Assembly: GCA_025963875.1 (NCBI GenBank)
Contig: JAOPZY010000075.1
Location: 1 to 38,013 of the forward strand
Length of the DNA stretch: 38,013 nt
DNA from: Actinomycetota bacterium
GTDB lineage: Bacteria; Actinomycetota; CADDZG01; JAHWKV01; JAOPZY01
Direction of reading: 5' to 3'
A model generated the notes under the pieces. The model saw only the letters and a list, made by a program, of their open reading frames with translations, did no database searches and was not told the origin of the DNA. Shown here in pieces: positions 23,652 to 32,061 of this stretch. Both the position numbers and the translations under genes were made by a program. Each line of letters opens with the position of its first letter. The stretch's first letter is position 1.

Positions 23652-23657
23652 CACAAT
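23652..23657 (+). promoter_or_regulatory. possible -10 box of the FGGY kinase gene
   Basis: CACAAT ends 6 bases before the GTG at 23664; a weaker match than the TANNNT boxes nearby. Confidence 0.4.
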
Positions 23658-23663
23658 GGGTCG

Positions 23664-25013
23664 GTGGACAGGGACCTGGTGCTCGGGCTCGACATCGGTA
23701 CGACCCGGTCCAAGGCGTTGCTCCTCGACGTCTCGGGGACGGAGGTCGCCGTGGTGGTCGCTCCGACCCCGTTCGTGGCCTTGGATGGACGGATCGAGGC
23801 GCCCGTGGACCGCCTGATCTCGGCAGCCGTTTCCCTGGTCGCACAGCTCGGGGCGGAGCGCGAGCGGGTCGCGGCGGTGGGCATCGCCGGGATGGCGGAA
23901 TGCGGGGCGCCGCTCGACCGCACCGGTGAGGCCCTCGCCCCGGTCATCGCCTGGCACGACCCGCGCGGCGCCGGCGTCGCCGAGCAACTGGCCCAGCGGT
24001 TCGGTGACGCCCTGGGCCTCCGGACGGGCCAGCGGCCCCGGTCGGTCTCGTCGGTGGCCAAACTCGGCTGGCTGGTGGCCGACGGGTACACCGGCGTGGC
24101 CCGCTGGCTGGGGGTGCCCGAGCTCCTGCTCCGGGACCTGACGGGGACCGAGGCCACCGAACACTCCTTCGCGTCCCGGACCGGCTGCTGGGACGTGGTG
24201 GAGAAGGTCTGGCTCGAGGACGTGGCCGAGGCAGCAGGCTTTTCGCACTCGGTGTTCGCCCCCGTGCTCGCCGCCGGATCGGCGATGGGCGTCGTGGGCC
24301 GGGACGCGGCGGAGCGCTGGGGCCTGCCCGCGGGCATCCCCGTGACACTGGCCGGCCACGACCACCTCGCGGGAGCCGCAGGGGTGGGGGCCGGTCCGGG
24401 CGACCTCGTCAACTCCGTCGGCACCGCCGAGACGGTGCTGGGCCTGACGTCGACGCCACCGGACCTCGTGAGGGCGCTCGAGCTGCGGACGCCGGTCTCC
24501 GTGGCGCCGGGCGGCAGGGCCTGGGTCGTGCTGGCCGGAGCGGCCCGTGCGGGCGTCGTGCTAGATGCGGCGGCGAGGTTGCTCGGCCACTCGATCGAGG
24601 AGCTCGACGCCATGGCCGAGGACGCGCCCTGCGTCGACGCCGGAGCCTTCCTCCGTGACCTCCAGGCGGGCGGGGAGGCCAGCCCTCCGGAGGGGGCGCC
24701 CGGTTCCGTCTGGCGGGGGTTGCTCCACGCGCTCGCCGAGCGTACCGCCGACGCGGCCGCCCGGGTCGGCAAGCTCGTTGCCGCCCGCCGCATGCTCGTC
24801 ATCGGTGGGGGGTCGGCGAGCCGGCCATGGCTCCGGGCGAAGATGGCCCTCGTGCCCCTGCCGATCGTGCTGCCCGCCACGTCCCAGGCCGTGGCCCGCG
24901 GCGCCGCGGTGTTCGCCGGTCAGGCCGCTGGCTGGTGGCCGTCGCCGGAGGCCGCCCCGAAGCTGGAGGCCGCGGCAGTTTCCGTCAAAAAGCGTGCCCA
25001 GCACCCTTTTTGA
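23664..25013 (+). CDS. FGGY family carbohydrate kinase
   Basis: The 449-aa protein is an ASKHA-fold sugar kinase: phosphate 1 motif DIGTTRSKALLLD at the start (10-22), VGIAGMAECGAPLD, IAWHDPRG, LAGHDHLAGAAGVGAG with the expected catalytic aspartate (HD), NSVGTAETVLG and the adenosine motif LVIGGGSASRPWLRAKMA. The residues that select the sugar (xylulose, gluconate, glycerol and others) cannot be judged from these motifs. It is slightly shorter than most FGGY kinases (about 480-510 aa). The GTG start is supported by motif position. The end of the gene lies in a palindromic repeat that contains the TGA stop. Confidence 0.87.
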   Translation: MDRDLVLGLDIGTTRSKALLLDVSGTEVAVVVAPTPFVALDGRIEAPVDRLISAAVSLVAQLGAERERVAAVGIAGMAECGAPLDRTGEALAPVIAWHDPRGAGVAEQLAQRFGDALGLRTGQRPRSVSSVAKLGWLVADGYTGVARWLGVPELLLRDLTGTEATEHSFASRTGCWDVVEKVWLEDVAEAAGFSHSVFAPVLAAGSAMGVVGRDAAERWGLPAGIPVTLAGHDHLAGAAGVGAGPGDLVNSVGTAETVLGLTSTPPDLVRALELRTPVSVAPGGRAWVVLAGAARAGVVLDAAARLLGHSIEELDAMAEDAPCVDAGAFLRDLQAGGEASPPEGAPGSVWRGLLHALAERTADAAARVGKLVAARRMLVIGGGSASRPWLRAKMALVPLPIVLPATSQAVARGAAVFAGQAAGWWPSPEAAPKLEAAAVSVKKRAQHPF

Positions 25014-25024
25014 CGGAATCTGGG
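24980..25024. repeat. palindromic repeat family B, copy 1
   Basis: TTCCGTCAAAAAG (24980-24992), 13-base loop, CTTTTTGACGGAA (25006-25018): perfect 13-bp arms. The loop is also partly self-complementary (GTGC-CCA-GCAC), so nearly the whole 39 bp can fold. It is followed by TCTGGG. It includes the stop codon of the FGGY kinase and lies before the ettA promoter, where it could also end transcription. A second copy is at 28559. Confidence 0.85.
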
Positions 25025-25046
25025 TCGGTCGGCAGCCCGGGCCTGC

Positions 25047-25052
25047 TAGCGT
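25047..25052 (+). promoter_or_regulatory. extended -10 box of ettA (leaderless)
   Basis: TGC-TAGCGT (box 25047-25052) ends 6 bases before the ATG at 25059. The same nine bases precede the rhodanese gene at 1514-1522. Confidence 0.65.
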
Positions 25053-25058
25053 GAAAGC

Positions 25059-26738
<1,680 letters not shown>

Positions 26739-26753
26739 AAGCGAGGGGGCGCG

Positions 26754-27773
26754 CTACAAGAGGCGCCGGACCTCGCCCAGCAGCTCGATCATCTCCACGC
26801 TGGCGTCGAAGGAAAGCCCCGGGTAGTAGGACCGGGCGATGAACTGGCCCCCCTCGCCCAGGACCTCTCCGAACGCGGCCACCACCTCGGCCACCCGCTC
26901 GGGCGTGCCGTAGATGAGCTGGCGCCGCAGGGTGGCCGCCGTGTCCTCGTCCAGCGGCGGGGGCTGGGGCAGCGGATCCGAGGGGTTGCCCTGCGCGACC
27001 GCCATGTCGGCGTACTTCCACCTCACCAGCCACGTCTGGCGGAGGGCCTCGTCGAGGTCCCCCTCCGGATCCCTCGTCACCCAGACCGGCTCGTGGATGC
27101 TGAACGTAAGCGAGGCGGCGTCCCGGCCGGCGGCGACGGCCCCGTCCTTCACGGTGGCGATCTGGCGGGGCAGTGCCTCGAGCGGCGTGCCGCTGCCAAG
27201 GAACCCGTCCCCGAGGCGGCCAGCCCGGCGCAACGCCCGCTCGGCACCGCCGCCCACAAAGATGGGGATGGGCCGGGGTGGCTTGGGCGTGACGTTGGTC
27301 CGCTCGAAGTCGAAGACCTTCCCGTGGAACTCGAATGGCTCGTCCCCCCAGGCGGCCCTGAGGATCCGGATGGTCTCCGCGAGCCGCCGCCCCACCCCCG
27401 ACTGCGGGACGCCCAGGCGCTGGAACTCTTCAGCCCTCCATCCGGCGCCGACGCCCAGGACGAACCGCCCATCGGCGATGCAGCCCACCGTGGCGGCATC
27501 CTCGGCGAGGCGGAGGGGATGGTGCAGCGGCGCCAGGACGACGCCGGTCCCGATCTCAATCGTGCTCGTGGAGGCCGCGATCGCCGCCGACGTCACGGCC
27601 AGCGACGGCATGTAGCCGTCGTCGACGAAGTGGTGCTCCGACGTCCAGACCGAGTCGAGACCGTTCGTCTCGCACACGCGGGAGAGCTCCAGAGCCTCCC
27701 GGTAGCGGTCGACCCAGGTGCGGGGGTCGCCGGGGGTGCGTTCGCAGGTGACGAGTCCATAGCCGAGCCGCAT
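26754..27773 (-). CDS. LLM class F420-dependent oxidoreductase
   Basis: The 339-aa protein has the luciferase-like fold: MRLGYGLVTCERTPGDP start, LDSVWTSEHHFVDDGYMPS (the EHH pair common in F420- and FMN-dependent members), STIEIGTGVVLAPLHHPLRLAED (by its ends), DGRFVLGVGAGWRAEEFQRLG and the PIPIFVGGGAERALRRAGRLGDGF region near the phosphate site. GAGWRAEEF is typical of F420-dependent members in Actinomycetota. The substrate is unknown. The ATG at 27773 lies 2 bases after the udgB stop, with GGAGGG inside the end of udgB, so it is the second gene of an operon with udgB. The other LLM protein (3977-4990) is a distant paralogue. Confidence 0.88.
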   Translation of the reverse strand: MRLGYGLVTCERTPGDPRTWVDRYREALELSRVCETNGLDSVWTSEHHFVDDGYMPSLAVTSAAIAASTSTIEIGTGVVLAPLHHPLRLAEDAATVGCIADGRFVLGVGAGWRAEEFQRLGVPQSGVGRRLAETIRILRAAWGDEPFEFHGKVFDFERTNVTPKPPRPIPIFVGGGAERALRRAGRLGDGFLGSGTPLEALPRQIATVKDGAVAAGRDAASLTFSIHEPVWVTRDPEGDLDEALRQTWLVRWKYADMAVAQGNPSDPLPQPPPLDEDTAATLRRQLIYGTPERVAEVVAAFGEVLGEGGQFIARSYYPGLSFDASVEMIELLGEVRRLL

Positions 27774-27775
27774 GG

Positions 27776-28564
27776 TCAGCCCTCCATTCCATTGCATTCG
27801 ACTCCATTGCATTCGACGAGTTCCCGGGCCGTTGCGAACACCTCGTCCAGGGCCGGCTCGGTGAGGAGCTTGGTGGACGTGTTGCGCTGGCTCGGGTGAT
27901 AGGAGCCGAGCAGCAGATACGGCCCCACCCGGACTTGTACCCCGTGACCGAAGGCCGGTCTGGGCCCGGGGTGCACGTGACCGAGGGCCTTGAGCGCACG
28001 CAGCGTCCCGTCCCACGCGAAGGCACCGAGGGTGACGACGACGCGCAGGCTGGCGAGGACCCGGATCTCTCTCGTCAGGTAGGGCAGGCAACGGTCCCGC
28101 TCCTCGGGGAGTGGCTTGTTGCCCGGCGGGGCGCAGCGAACGACCGCCGAGATGTAGCAGTCGGTGAGGACAAGGCCATCGTCTCGGTGGCGGGACGTCG
28201 GCTGGCTGGCGAAGCCGGATCGGTGCAGCGCCCGGTAGAGCCAGTCCCCGGAGGGGTCACCGGTGAAGATCCGCCCGGTGCGGTTCCCGCCGTTGGCGGC
28301 GGGGGCGAGGCCCACGACGAGCAGCCGGGCGTTCGGATCCCCGAAGCCGGGGAGGGGCCGGGCCCAGTACGTCTCGGCCCGGAACCGTGCGGGCGGCGAC
28401 GCGGCCACCGCCTCCCGCCAGGCAACGAGCCGGGGGCAGCGCCGGCAGGCGACAACCTCGGCGTTGATCTGGTCCAGCGTTTCCAGGGGGTCTCCTGTCG
28501 GTGCGCTCCTCTGAAGTGTGGAAGATTTCCACGGCAGACAAGCCGCTGCGGCGCGTGTTTGCAT
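27776..28564 (-). CDS. udgB: type-5 uracil-DNA glycosylase (UdgB)
   Basis: Removes uracil (and probably hypoxanthine) from DNA. It has the iron-sulfur cysteines of family 4/5 enzymes (CRRCPRLVAWREAV; later LTDCYISAVVRCAPPGNKP), motif A GLAPAANGGNRTGRIFTGDPSGDWL (by its ends) and motif B GSYHPSQRNTSTKLL. The family-5 motif usually reads GLAPAAHGxN, so H is N here. The start is uncertain: ATG 28564 lies in a palindromic repeat with no ribosome binding site, and a CTG at 28486 has a good AGGAG five bases upstream and fits the usual length (about 237 aa), since homology begins only there. The C-terminus (VECNG-VECNG-MEG) is encoded by a 15-bp tandem repeat. It is followed directly by the LLM gene. 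Confidence 0.88.
   Translation of the reverse strand: MQTRAAAACLPWKSSTLQRSAPTGDPLETLDQINAEVVACRRCPRLVAWREAVAASPPARFRAETYWARPLPGFGDPNARLLVVGLAPAANGGNRTGRIFTGDPSGDWLYRALHRSGFASQPTSRHRDDGLVLTDCYISAVVRCAPPGNKPLPEERDRCLPYLTREIRVLASLRVVVTLGAFAWDGTLRALKALGHVHPGPRPAFGHGVQVRVGPYLLLGSYHPSQRNTSTKLLTEPALDEVFATARELVECNGVECNGMEG
27788..27817 (-). repeat. 15-bp tandem repeat at the 3' end of udgB
   Basis: Two exact copies of GTCGAATGCAATGGA (minus strand, 27803-27817 and 27788-27802), encoding VECNG twice. It changes the last residues of UdgB without shifting frame and lies just before the ribosome binding site of the next gene. Confidence 0.85.
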
Positions 28565-28603
28565 CAAAAACTGCGGACAGCGCGGTTTTTGGTGCAATCT
28601 GGG
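28559..28603. repeat. palindromic repeat family B, copy 2
   Basis: TTGCATCAAAAAC (28559-28571), 13-base loop, GTTTTTGGTGCAA (28585-28597): arms of 13 bp with one mismatch, followed by TCTGGG. Same 13-13-13 layout, CAAAAA/TTTTTG core and TCTGGG tail as 24980-25024, but different outer and loop bases. It lies in the divergent gap between udgB and the acyl-CoA dehydrogenase. Confidence 0.8.
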
Positions 28604-28732
28604 GCCCCGGCTCGCCATTTACGGCTCGATCTACTCAACTTTTCAGTCCAAATTGGAACGCGAACCCCGGAAAAGCGCGATCCTTGAGTTGGCCAGCGTG
28701 AGACAGGGACGAGAGCAGGAAGGGGTTGAGGC

Positions 28733-29926
28733 ATGGAGTTCGGCCTAACCGAGGAGCAGCGGGAGCTGCAGAAGTGGGCACATGACTTCGCCGAGAAGGA
28801 GATCCGGCCCGTCGCCCCGCACTACGACGAAACCGAAGAATTTCCCTGGGAGGTCCTGAAGAAAGCCGCCGAGGTGGGGCTGTACTCCATCGACGTCTAC
28901 ATGCAGGCCGCCCAGGACCCCAGCGGCCTCACCCTGCCGCTCATCACCGAGGAGCTGTTCTGGGGCTGCGCCGGCATCGGCCTGGCCCTGACGGGGACCG
29001 GCCTCCCGCTGATGGCCCTCTGGAACATGGGGACGCCCGACCAGCTCGCCACGTGGGCGCCCCGCATGATGGGAACGCCCGAGGCCCCTCAGGTGGCAGC
29101 GTTCGCCGTGACCGAGCCGCAGTCGGGCTCGGATGTATCGAGCCTGCGCACGCGGGCCCGCCGCGAGGGCGACGAGTGGGTGCTCAACGGCCGCAAGATC
29201 TTCATCACTAACGGGGGCGTCGCCGACGTCTCCGTCATCGTCGCCACCGTCGACCCGGAACTGGGCCACCGGGGCCAGGCGTCGTTCATTGTCACGAAGG
29301 ACACACCCGGTTTCTCCCGGGGCAAGAAGGAGAAGAAGCTGGGCATCCGGGCGTCTGACACGTCCGAGCTGCTGTTCGACGACGCCCGTATCCCCGTGGA
29401 CCAGATCCTTGGGGGCGTCGAGAAGTTCGAAGCCAAGCTGGAGCGGGCACGGTCGGGCCAGTCGAGCGGGCGGGCGTCTGCCGCCCTGCGGACCTTCGAG
29501 GTGACGCGTCCCCTCGTCGGGATCTCAGCGGTCGGGATCGCCCGCGCGGCCCTCGAGTTCGCCGTCCAGTACGCCAAGCAGCGGACGCAGTTCGGCAAGC
29601 GGATCATCGAGCACGAATCGGTCGGCAACATCCTGGCCGACATGGCCACGGAGATCGACGCCGCCCGCCTCCTGTGCTACCGGGCCTCGTGGATGGCGGC
29701 GGCCGGCGCCCCCTACGAGCACGCCGAGGGCTCGATGAGCAAGCTCAAGGCCAGCGAGGTGGCCGTGCGGGCCACCGAGCGCGCGATCCAGGTGCTCGGG
29801 GGGTACGGCTACATCCGCGACTTCCCCGTCGAGAAGTGGTACCGGGACGCCAAGATCTACACGATCTTCGAGGGCACGTCCGAGATCCAGCGCCTCGTCA
29901 TCGCCAGGACGCTCGCCGGGGACTGA
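28733..29926 (+). CDS. acyl-CoA dehydrogenase
   Basis: FAD-dependent enzyme of 397 aa that introduces the trans-2 double bond in acyl-CoA (beta-oxidation or amino acid degradation). Typical blocks are present: FGLTEEQRELQKWAHDFAEKEIRP, AAFAVTEPQSGSDVSSLRTRA (by its ends), WVLNGRKIFITNGGVADV, TRPLVGISAVGIARAALEFAVQYAKQRTQFGKRI (FAD-binding helix region), and the C-terminal catalytic glutamate in YTIFEGTSEIQRLVIAR with the preceding QVLGGYGYIRDFPVEKWYRDAKI. Length is normal for a short/medium-chain or branched-chain type. A ribosome-binding region AAGGGG lies about 8 bases before ATG 28733. A perfect 11-bp palindrome TCCAAATTGGA at 28647-28657 in the promoter region could be an operator. Which acyl chain it uses is not clear. 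Confidence 0.92.
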   Translation: MEFGLTEEQRELQKWAHDFAEKEIRPVAPHYDETEEFPWEVLKKAAEVGLYSIDVYMQAAQDPSGLTLPLITEELFWGCAGIGLALTGTGLPLMALWNMGTPDQLATWAPRMMGTPEAPQVAAFAVTEPQSGSDVSSLRTRARREGDEWVLNGRKIFITNGGVADVSVIVATVDPELGHRGQASFIVTKDTPGFSRGKKEKKLGIRASDTSELLFDDARIPVDQILGGVEKFEAKLERARSGQSSGRASAALRTFEVTRPLVGISAVGIARAALEFAVQYAKQRTQFGKRIIEHESVGNILADMATEIDAARLLCYRASWMAAAGAPYEHAEGSMSKLKASEVAVRATERAIQVLGGYGYIRDFPVEKWYRDAKIYTIFEGTSEIQRLVIARTLAGD

Positions 29927-30135
29927 GGCTCAGCGGACATCGTCGCCACCGGACGCTCCGGGATCACTTGAGTTCCTCCGGCGCTGACCGCGTCCGCAAG
30001 GAGCTGACCTCAGCCCTACGCAGTGTCCTGCGGAACCAACTTATGTGGGTAAAAGCCCGTCCGCTTCCGTCAGACGCGGTGGAGATCGGGTAGTGCCCCC
30101 GACCCGCGGCGCCCTGCCCTGCTTCGGATCACTCA

Positions 30136-30165
30136 TTGCCGCAATTAGTTCGGAAAGCGTATGAT
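30136..30165 (+). promoter_or_regulatory. promoter of decayed copy (TTGCCG-N18-TATGAT)
   Basis: TTGCCG (30136-30141), 18 bases, TATGAT (30160-30165). It matches the promoter at 30566-30595 base for base through the spacer core. It may still fire toward the pilin gene, giving a second, longer leader. Confidence 0.55.
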
Positions 30166-30374
30166 CGCGTTTTCGTCGGAATCGTGCCGCCAGCTTTGCA
30201 CACTTCGACGACTCGCAAGACCGCAGAAGTTGAACATTATGGAGAATCCGGCGAAGCATTCTCAGCGGTATGGAGAATCCGGCGAAGCATTCTCAGCAGG
30301 CCACATTCTCGGTCCGGGCTCACCATTAGGGTTGGCATGCTGAAGCGCGGGCGGGCGGCACCCGAGAGAAGGCC

Positions 30375-30415
30375 ATGAGGTCAATCACAGATATTTGAAA
30401 AGGGTGCGCGAGCCC
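30375..30415 (+). pseudogene. remnant of a second pilin gene start
   Basis: ATGAGGTCAATCACAGATAT then TTGAAAAGGGTGCGCGAG aligns with the start of the intact pilin gene (TTGGGTTCGATCACCGATAT then TTTGAACAGGCTTCGCGAC). One T is missing, so the frame stops at TGA 30396-30398 after MRSITDI; in the shifted frame LKRVRE matches LNRLRD. Similarity ends after about 14 codons. A purine-rich GAGAAGG precedes the ATG. This is a truncated, frameshifted duplicate. Confidence 0.65.
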
Positions 30416-30565
30416 GCGGAGCTCGCGCCTTGGCGCCTCGTGGGCCGGCACTCGGGGACCCCCTCCTTCCTGTTGCAGGGCCGTGTTCGAGGTTCTTTCC
30501 CCCACCGAGGCCCCTCGGCCGTTGCCTAGCCGTTGCATGGAACGCTCATGGCAGAATCGCTCATG

Positions 30566-30595
30566 GTCGCCAATTAGTCCGGAAAGCGGTATGAT
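30566..30595 (+). promoter_or_regulatory. promoter of the type IV secretion-like operon
   Basis: TATGAT (30590-30595) preceded by the same 18-base spacer core as copy 1; the -35 (GTCGCC, 30566-30571) is weaker than in copy 1. The transcript would start near 30602 and have a leader of about 200 bases before the pilin gene. Confidence 0.5.
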
Positions 30596-30613
30596 CAGGT
30601 GTTCGTCCGAATC

Positions 30614-30641
30614 GCGTCGGAACCTAACACGGTTCCGACGC
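30614..30641 (+). promoter_or_regulatory. perfect 11-bp hairpin in the operon leader
   Basis: GCGTCGGAACC (30614-30624), loop TAACAC, GGTTCCGACGC (30631-30641). It starts about 12 bases after the expected transcript start, so it may stabilise the mRNA or serve as a regulator site. No T tract follows, so it is not a standard terminator. The copy-1 leader has only a degenerate counterpart. Confidence 0.6.
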
Positions 30642-30798
30642 CTTGCGTTAATGTCCGATGACTTGCATTGCTGACAGAGATTGAACATTATGTAGAATAA
30701 ATACCCGAAGCACAAGAAGTGGCTGGAGCACGCGATCAGGGTGCAGCCTATTAAACGCGGGCGCGCCACTCGGCACCCAGTCGGATAAAGGAGGCTCA

Positions 30799-31032
30799 TT
30801 GGGTTCGATCACCGATATTTTGAACAGGCTTCGCGACACGTTGATGCTGGTTATCGGATCGCTGTCCCTCGTCATGTTGACCGTGGGCGGCATTCGCTAC
30901 GTCACCGCCGGCGGAGACAAGGATGGGGTCGAGGGCGCCAAGAGGACTGTCAGGAACGCTCTTCTGGGCCTAGCGGTTGCCATCCTGGCGCCGGTGCTCA
31001 TCCAGATCATCAAGACCATTCTCGGTCAGTAG
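30799..31032 (+). CDS. TrbC/VirB2-like pilin subunit
   Basis: A 77-aa membrane protein with the size and shape of a type IV secretion pilin: a short polar start (GSITDILNRLRDT), a first membrane helix (LMLVIGSLSLVMLTVGGIRYV, about 15-35), a glycine-rich charged loop (TAGGDKDGVEGAKRTVRNA) and a second helix (LLGLAVAILAPVLIQIIKTIL, about 54-74). The GGxxYxTAGGDxxxVxxAKxxxxxAxxGL pattern is the usual one in VirB2-like pilins of Gram-positive systems. It starts at TTG 30799 with AAAGGAGG 4 bases upstream. It is the first gene of the operon; no long signal peptide is present. Confidence 0.82.
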   Translation: MGSITDILNRLRDTLMLVIGSLSLVMLTVGGIRYVTAGGDKDGVEGAKRTVRNALLGLAVAILAPVLIQIIKTILGQ

Positions 31033-31044
31033 AGACGTTATCTC

Positions 31045-32061
31045 GTGCGGGGTGTATCTGGTGCCTCTCCGAACCAGTCTCGGGTCCGGGCACTCGGGGC
31101 TGTGTTGCTCGTTGCCCTTCTCGTACTCCTTGCCCTGAGCACCGCGCTCGCACCCGCTGAGGCCACGCCGGCCGGCCCTGTCCACCCCGCTGCCGCCCCA
31201 TCCCAGGTTCCGAACCCTGCCGACTGGCTCTTCGGGCATCTCTTTGCCAATCCCTTCAAGTCCTCGGTCAAGAAGACGATCTCCAACGCGCTCAAGTCGG
31301 CTGAGGTCGCCTTCCAGACTCCCGACGTCTCGACGCAGCCGAGAATCCGGGAAATCTGGCAGAGCCTGCTGATCATCTCCGACTCGCTGCTGCTGTTGCT
31401 CCTGGTCATCGGCGCGATCATGGTGATCGCTGGCGACTGGACCTACCTCGAGGCCAAGGAGCTCGCGCCCCGGGCGTTGATCGCAGGACTCAGCGTGAAC
31501 CTGTCCCTCCTGTTGCTGGGATGGGGCATCGGCATCTCCAACGAGCTGGTCAAAGGATTCCTACAGGTGGATCCCAATTCTCTCTCCGTGACGACGGACC
31601 GGCTGGTCCAGTCTGGGACGGTTGCGCCGATTGTTCTTTCCCTGCTTCTCATCGGTGCGCTCTTCCTCCTGCTCTCGAACCTCATCCGCATCGTCATCGT
31701 GGTACTCCTCGGCATCGGCGGTCCGATCCTGCAGGTGTTCGGTGTTCTTCCCCAGACCGACAGCATCGCCCGCGGCTGGTGGCGGGCAGCGGCGGCGGTC
31801 CTCATAGCGCCGGCGGTGCAGGCCCTCCTGCTCACGATCGGCGTCAAGGTCTTCTTCTCTGACGGCGGCACGACGCTCGGAACCGCCGCCGCCGCCCATG
31901 GCGGGGGCAGCACGATGGTGGACCTGGTCCTCGTCCTCGTGGTCATCACGCTCATGGCAGCGATCCCCCTGTGGATGCTGAAGACAGCGGTCGGCGTGAC
32001 GCACAAGCACATCCGTACCTCGGTGCGGGGCGTCATCTCAGTGGCCGGGGTGGGCGCGTGA
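31045..32061 (+). CDS. VirB6/TrbL-like polytopic membrane protein
   Basis: The 338-aa protein has an N-terminal signal segment (16-36, cleavage probably near ALAPAEA), a polar extracellular part (40-100), and about five membrane helices (108-129, 144-165, 192-235 possibly as two, 248-270, 292-313). The layout matches the VirB6/TrbL channel component that sits in the inner or cell membrane of type IV machines. Residues 271-290 form a glycine/alanine-rich loop. The start GTG 31045, 12 bases after the pilin stop, has no good ribosome binding site, so translation may be coupled. The stop overlaps the next start as GTGA. Identification rests on topology and neighbours rather than on a clear motif. 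Confidence 0.72.
   Translation: MRGVSGASPNQSRVRALGAVLLVALLVLLALSTALAPAEATPAGPVHPAAAPSQVPNPADWLFGHLFANPFKSSVKKTISNALKSAEVAFQTPDVSTQPRIREIWQSLLIISDSLLLLLLVIGAIMVIAGDWTYLEAKELAPRALIAGLSVNLSLLLLGWGIGISNELVKGFLQVDPNSLSVTTDRLVQSGTVAPIVLSLLLIGALFLLLSNLIRIVIVVLLGIGGPILQVFGVLPQTDSIARGWWRAAAAVLIAPAVQALLLTIGVKVFFSDGGTTLGTAAAAHGGGSTMVDLVLVLVVITLMAAIPLWMLKTAVGVTHKHIRTSVRGVISVAGVGA

Larger units (their letters stand above)
29927..30798. other. 872-bp intergenic region with tandem duplication before the type IV operon
   Basis: No intact gene. The right part is a tandem duplication of about 430 bp: promoter, leader and pilin start occur once at 30136-30415 (decayed) and again at 30566-30850 (intact). Shared blocks include CAATTAGTYCGGAAAGC, GTATGATC, TTGAACATTATG, GAAGCGCGGGC/AAACGCGGGC and ATCACnGATATTTTGAA. 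In copy 1 a 31-bp repeat occurs twice (30238-30268 and 30269-30299), each with GAGAAT/ATTCTC pairing. The left part (29927-30130) has only a weak CCGGA/TCCGG hairpin after the dehydrogenase stop; nothing else is supported there. Confidence 0.7.

Noticed and set aside
21984-23663. Plus-strand frame running into the FGGY kinase from 21984
   Set aside because: It is antisense to the BpsA-like gene with strong motifs; kinase homology begins only at GTG 23664.
29927-30130. tRNA or insertion-sequence remnant after the acyl-CoA dehydrogenase
   Set aside because: No cloverleaf, CCA end, inverted ends or transposase fragment could be found.
30041-30259. 72-aa minus-strand frame in the gap before the type IV operon
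   Set aside because: It runs antisense across the duplicated promoter and has no start signal.
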